Under the pieces are notes generated by a model. The model did not search any database, was not told where the DNA came from, and saw only the letters and a list, made by a program, of their open reading frames with translations. The translations under genes were made by a program, and so were the position numbers. From Flavobacterium sp. (GTDB lineage: Bacteria > Bacteroidota > Bacteroidia > Flavobacteriales > Flavobacteriaceae): a stretch of DNA of 14,659 bases. The DNA lies in the NCBI GenBank assembly GCA_024642295.1, contig JAHEBK010000014.1:1-14659 (forward strand), given 5' to 3'. Of this stretch, positions 13,141-14,659 are shown one piece after another; the first letter of the stretch is position 1, and every line of letters starts with the position of its first letter.

Positions 13141-14659
13141 TTATCCGTTTATTTTTAGCTTCATGCCAGGTTTAATTCCTTCGGTAGTTATATCATTCCA
13201 TTTTTTCAAATCGGCGATGGTAACTCCTGGATATTTTTTAGCAATACTATAAAGCGTATCCCCTTTTTGAACATAATAGTCTGTTGCTTCTTTTTTGGAA
13301 ACTTTAGCAAAACTATCAGTCTTTTTAAAGGAACTCACACTGGCTAATGAGGTGTTGATTGCTGGTTCGTTTTTCGCAACAATTAAGGACTTCCCTAGAG
13401 CAACGCTATTGGTTGTCAATTTATTCCATTGTTTCAAATCGTTTAATGAAGTACCAAACTTTTTAGCGATATTTCCAAGATTATCTCCTTTTTGGACCAC
13501 ATATTCTATGTTTTTCAAAACAACTGCTGGGGTTGCAGGAGCAACTTCTTCAGTAACTTGATTTTTAATTTTAATTTTTGTACCTAATGCAATAGCGGTT
13601 CCTGATAAATCATTCCATGCTATTAAATCAGCAACAGTAACATTATTATTTCTTGCAATAGAGTTCAAATTATCGCCTTTTTGCACAATATAAGTAACAA
13701 CTTCTTCTGTTGTTTCTTCTTCAGCATTGGCAATAGCTTCTTCTTTATTTTTAGACTCAACAACTGCTAATTTTTGATTTGTTAAAGTTGGTACAAAGGT
13801 TTTATTGGCTTTTACAATCGTATCTGGTGCAGCAATTTTTAGATTTTCACCATAAGCAATTGAACTACTTTGAAGATTATTCCATCTTTTTAAATCCTCT
13901 ATACTTACATCATATTTATTAGCAATCTGACTTAAGTTATCTCCTTGTTGTACTTTGTAGAATTGCGTATTGGAAAGCGTTAATTTAGTAGCCTCTGGCT
14001 TTTTAACTTCTTTAGCTGCAATTGCTGTTTTAGAAGGCTGAATGATACCGTATTTGATATCCGACTCATGTTTAACATACGCATAAATCTTATCTTCATT
14101 GGAAGCAAAAACGGCAATCTTATCTTTAGGCAACCTTAAAAAATGTAATTTATCATTATAGGCTGGAATCACATTCAATTTATACGAAGGATTTAACAAC
14201 TGCAATTGAGCCATTGGCATATCTAATAAAGACGAAATTTGTTTGAATGTCATTTCTCTTCTTACCCTAATCGTATCTGTAGCATATAGTTTTAATGCAT
14301 TTACATCTGGTACAATTCCGTGTTCTTTATGGTATTCAAAGATATACATAGTTGCTAGGAAAGCTGGAACATATCCTTGAGTTTCTTGAGGCAAGTGTTT
14401 TTTAATATCCCAAAAATTTTGTTTTCCACCTGAACGTCTAATCGCTTTTGAAACGTTCCCAGGACCTGAATTATAGGATGCCAATACCAGTTCCCAGTCG
14501 CCAAAAATTCGATACATTCTTGACATATAATCTGCTGCTGCTTCCGAAGCTTTTAAAGGGTCACTTCTCTCGTCTACATATGAGTCAACATTCAAATTGT
14601 ATTCTTTACCTGTTTGATACATAAACTGCCACAAACCAGTAGCTCCCACTCTTGAAACC
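13141..14659 (-). CDS. mltD: Lytic transglycosylase with four LysM domains, MltD-like (5' end outside window)
   Basis: Cell-wall enzyme that cleaves the MurNAc-GlcNAc bond and binds glycan strands through LysM repeats. About 505 residues are visible and the reading frame runs off the window edge (codons for VSR precede VGATGLWQFM). Counting from the GTG at 14649, the SLT domain occupies about 1-115: GATGLWQFM, DERSDPLKASEAAADYM, LASYNSGPGNVSKAI and GYVPAFLATMY. The catalytic Glu normally lies just before GATGLWQF and so is outside the window. A degenerate LysM-like region (about 125-180) is followed by four clear LysM modules near 231-273, 320-362, 383-425 and 458-500, each with a [V/Q]QQ/KGD[N/T]L core, joined by Glu/Ala/Thr-rich linkers. 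The protein should be periplasmic or outer-membrane attached; its leader is not seen. Confidence 0.92.
   Translation of the reverse strand, partial: VSRVGATGLWQFMYQTGKEYNLNVDSYVDERSDPLKASEAAADYMSRMYRIFGDWELVLASYNSGPGNVSKAIRRSGGKQNFWDIKKHLPQETQGYVPAFLATMYIFEYHKEHGIVPDVNALKLYATDTIRVRREMTFKQISSLLDMPMAQLQLLNPSYKLNVIPAYNDKLHFLRLPKDKIAVFASNEDKIYAYVKHESDIKYGIIQPSKTAIAAKEVKKPEATKLTLSNTQFYKVQQGDNLSQIANKYDVSIEDLKRWNNLQSSSIAYGENLKIAAPDTIVKANKTFVPTLTNQKLAVVESKNKEEAIANAEEETTEEVVTYIVQKGDNLNSIARNNNVTVADLIAWNDLSGTAIALGTKIKIKNQVTEEVAPATPAVVLKNIEYVVQKGDNLGNIAKKFGTSLNDLKQWNKLTTNSVALGKSLIVAKNEPAINTSLASVSSFKKTDSFAKVSKKEATDYYVQKGDTLYSIAKKYPGVTIADLKKWNDITTEGIKPGMKLKING

Noticed and set aside
12937..13158. 73-codon + strand open frame across the DUF4837-mltD gap
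   Set aside because: It is antisense to the DUF4837 signal peptide and runs through the ATTCGTGT repeats, which give low-complexity residues; no family resemblance or promoter.
13230..14000. Possible DNA-level tandem repeat in the LysM region
   Set aside because: The four LysM modules are similar in protein sequence but differ clearly in codons and linkers, so they are old domain duplications rather than a recent DNA repeat.

Overview
The window looks like a piece of a Flavobacteriaceae chromosome, probably Flavobacterium or a close relative. The DNA is AT-rich and start codons are preceded by A/T-rich sequence without a well-placed Shine-Dalgarno. Four gene starts (araB, rnpA, the acyltransferase and the HD gene) have a Bacteroidota-type -7 box (TAnnTTTG) 11 to 32 nt upstream. 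Families such as DUF4837 and DUF4349 lipoproteins, a soluble acyl-ACP desaturase and OmpA-domain proteins also fit. No tRNA, rRNA, CRISPR array, insertion sequence or phage gene was seen, and gene content is mostly housekeeping.

Left part (1-5460, + strand): an L-arabinose catabolic operon, araB (ribulokinase), araD (ribulose-5-P 4-epimerase) and araA (arabinose isomerase), converts L-arabinose to D-xylulose-5-P. It starts at a recognisable promoter overlapped by two interleaved palindromes and ends at a strong terminator. A galM-type aldose 1-epimerase follows, predicted to be an exported lipoprotein. It ends in a terminator shared with the convergent HD gene. No arabinose transporter, arabinosidase or regulator lies inside the window.

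Middle (5476-8118, - strand): a PlsC-type 1-acylglycerol-3-phosphate acyltransferase and a ferritin-like acyl-ACP desaturase lie 10 nt apart and form a likely membrane-lipid operon. It is followed by a 248-bp gap with a large palindromic repeat element and a good minus-strand terminator, then a YpgQ/YedJ-like HD phosphohydrolase.

Right part, + strand (8244-11957): from a divergent promoter region runs rnpA (RNase P protein), then a tightly packed envelope set: a DUF4349 lipoprotein with a C-terminal membrane segment, a CtpA-type S41 protease (4-nt gap), and a periplasmic protein with two tandem OmpA-like domains (1-nt overlap). Right end, - strand: a DUF4837 lipoprotein lies downstream of a truncated MltD-like lytic transglycosylase with four LysM repeats. 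A small repeat cluster of a type I associate with flavobacterial intergenic regions sits between them.

I found no clearly novel multi-gene system. The best leads are regulatory and repeat structures (ara operator, araD-araA hairpins, the 6232-6349 and 13039-13129 elements), the doubly anchored DUF4349 protein beside CtpA, and the tandem OmpA-domain protein whose second domain lacks the canonical Asp.
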